This document shows positions 18,989 to 19,470 of a stretch of DNA of 19,470 nt, in pieces; the stretch's first letter is position 1; each line of letters starts with the position of its first letter. The notes beneath the pieces were generated by a model, which was given only the letters and a program-made list of their open reading frames with translations, did no database searches and was not told the DNA's origin. The translations under genes and the position numbers were made by a program. Source of the DNA: Phoronis ovalis (taxonomy: Eukaryota > Phoronida > Phoronidae); assembly GCA_028565635.1 (NCBI GenBank), contig JAOXYB010015609.1, forward strand, positions 1 through 19,470, given 5' to 3'.

Positions 18989-19051
18989 GCATCACAAAGA
19001 GAAGATACATATGAAGAAACGATTCGGGACCTGACTGCTAAGCTAAAGGAG
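18989..19051 (+). CDS. TPM: Tropomyosin exon 7 (constitutive), 21 codons
   Basis: Acceptor TTTCTAG, donor GTAAAG. 63 nt, phase 0 at both ends, the standard exon 7 size. It encodes ASQREDTYEETIRDLTAKLK plus E, very close to the lophotrochozoan form (ASQRED-x-YEETIRDLT-x-x-LK) and related to vertebrate YSQKEDKYEEEIKVL. The 21 codons are exactly three heptads. The protein continues in exon 8, outside the window. Confidence 0.97.
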
Positions 19052-19470
19052 GTAAAGTTGTATTGTGTGTTATTAGTGCTAAGGTGTTGAGTATTGTTTG
19101 TAATACAGTTTTTACCAGAGACTTTGTTCATAGTGGTATTGCTAATTATTGTACATTGTTTACTACAGAAAAGGATAATTTACAACTCCATTGAAATTGA
19201 AATCAAGAAAATGTTTGCTTTTTCAATACAAATTCTAAAATCTGCAAGTGTGTAGAAAGATAAGTCTATAGTCTATCATAATAAAGTTACTGTACACTGC
19301 TACGAAAATCAAAGACCAAACCCTGATTTTCAGTAACTTGATACATGATCTTCTTTTCCATGGTTCATTCAAAGTACAAGATAATGATTAAACATCACCA
19401 AATGATAAGATGTATAGCTTTTATCCTGTGACCTGAGTTAATCAAAATTTTACTTTAAGTTAGAAATAGT
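19052..19470 (+). other. TPM: Start of the intron after exon 7 (cut by the window end)
   Basis: Begins GTAAAG; AT-rich, with no exon 8-like sequence (expected 70 nt, coding AE-x-RA-x-x-AERSVQKLQKEV-like residues) before the window ends. Confidence 0.8.

Larger units (their letters stand above)
1985..19051 (+). other. TPM: Tropomyosin gene, partial (short isoform exon 1b through exon 7)
   Basis: Seen: ten further exons follow the first coding exon, with sizes 134, 118 (x3), 71 (x2), 76 (x4) and 63 nt, all with AG acceptors and GT donors, in the phase order 0-2-0-2-0-0 typical of tropomyosin exons 3-7. The translated pieces form a continuous charged coiled coil with family signatures such as [33 protein letters not shown] and YEETIRDL. 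Known: tropomyosin is a parallel dimeric coiled coil that lies along the actin filament and, in muscle, works with troponin to control myosin access. Inferred: this locus makes a short isoform of roughly 250 residues once exons 8 and 9 (outside the window) are added; the 600 nt seen encode 200 residues. Exons 4, 5 and 6 are each present in several tandem copies and are presumably mutually exclusive. Long-isoform exons 1a and 2 are not found here. Confidence 0.96.

Overview
The window carries most of one tropomyosin (TPM) gene on the + strand of an invertebrate animal. It starts at the first coding exon of a short (low-molecular-weight, cytoskeletal-type) isoform and stops before the two C-terminal exons. 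The DNA is AT-rich, introns are long (up to 7.2 kb), and all exons end in GT..AG junctions. Exon sizes (134, 118, 71, 76, 63 nt) and phases match tropomyosin exons 3 to 7 of other animals. The peptides of exons 5a, 6d and 7 ([45 protein letters not shown]) look like lophotrochozoan tropomyosin, for example mollusc, annelid or brachiopod. Species and phylum cannot be fixed from this window alone.

Layout. 1-1984: AT-rich flank, or intron of a longer transcript, ending in a small CpG-containing block that is probably the promoter of the short isoform. 1985-2122: short-isoform first exon (called 1b here). 2123-9295: 7.2-kb intron with small tandem duplications and a G13 tract. 9296-9429: exon 3. 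10937-11989: three alternative exons 4 (4a, 4b, 4c). 13743-13953: two alternative exons 5 (5a, 5b), only 69 nt apart. 15777-17377: four alternative exons 6 (6a-6d). 18989-19051: exon 7. Exons 8 and 9 (the C-terminus) lie beyond 19470. Exons 1a and 2 of a long muscle isoform are not seen; if they exist they lie upstream of the window.

How it works together. One exon is chosen from each cluster, giving 3 x 2 x 4 = 24 possible central regions on a single N-terminus. The path 1b-3-4-5-6-7 is exactly 600 nt (200 codons). The phases mean that including two exons of one cluster, or skipping a cluster, shifts the frame. In most cases this hits a stop within a few codons, because the downstream copies read TAA or TAG at or next to their first base in the wrong phase. 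The gene therefore seems built so that mis-spliced mRNAs end prematurely.

Other content: a Helentron/HINE-like non-autonomous mobile element with an AGGTCA-rich core in the exon 3-4 intron (about 9777-10565), an AT/AC microsatellite, a hairpin-forming inverted repeat between exons 6c and 6d, and two possible decayed extra exon copies (about 12996 and 15346). No other protein gene, RNA gene or CRISPR array was recognised.
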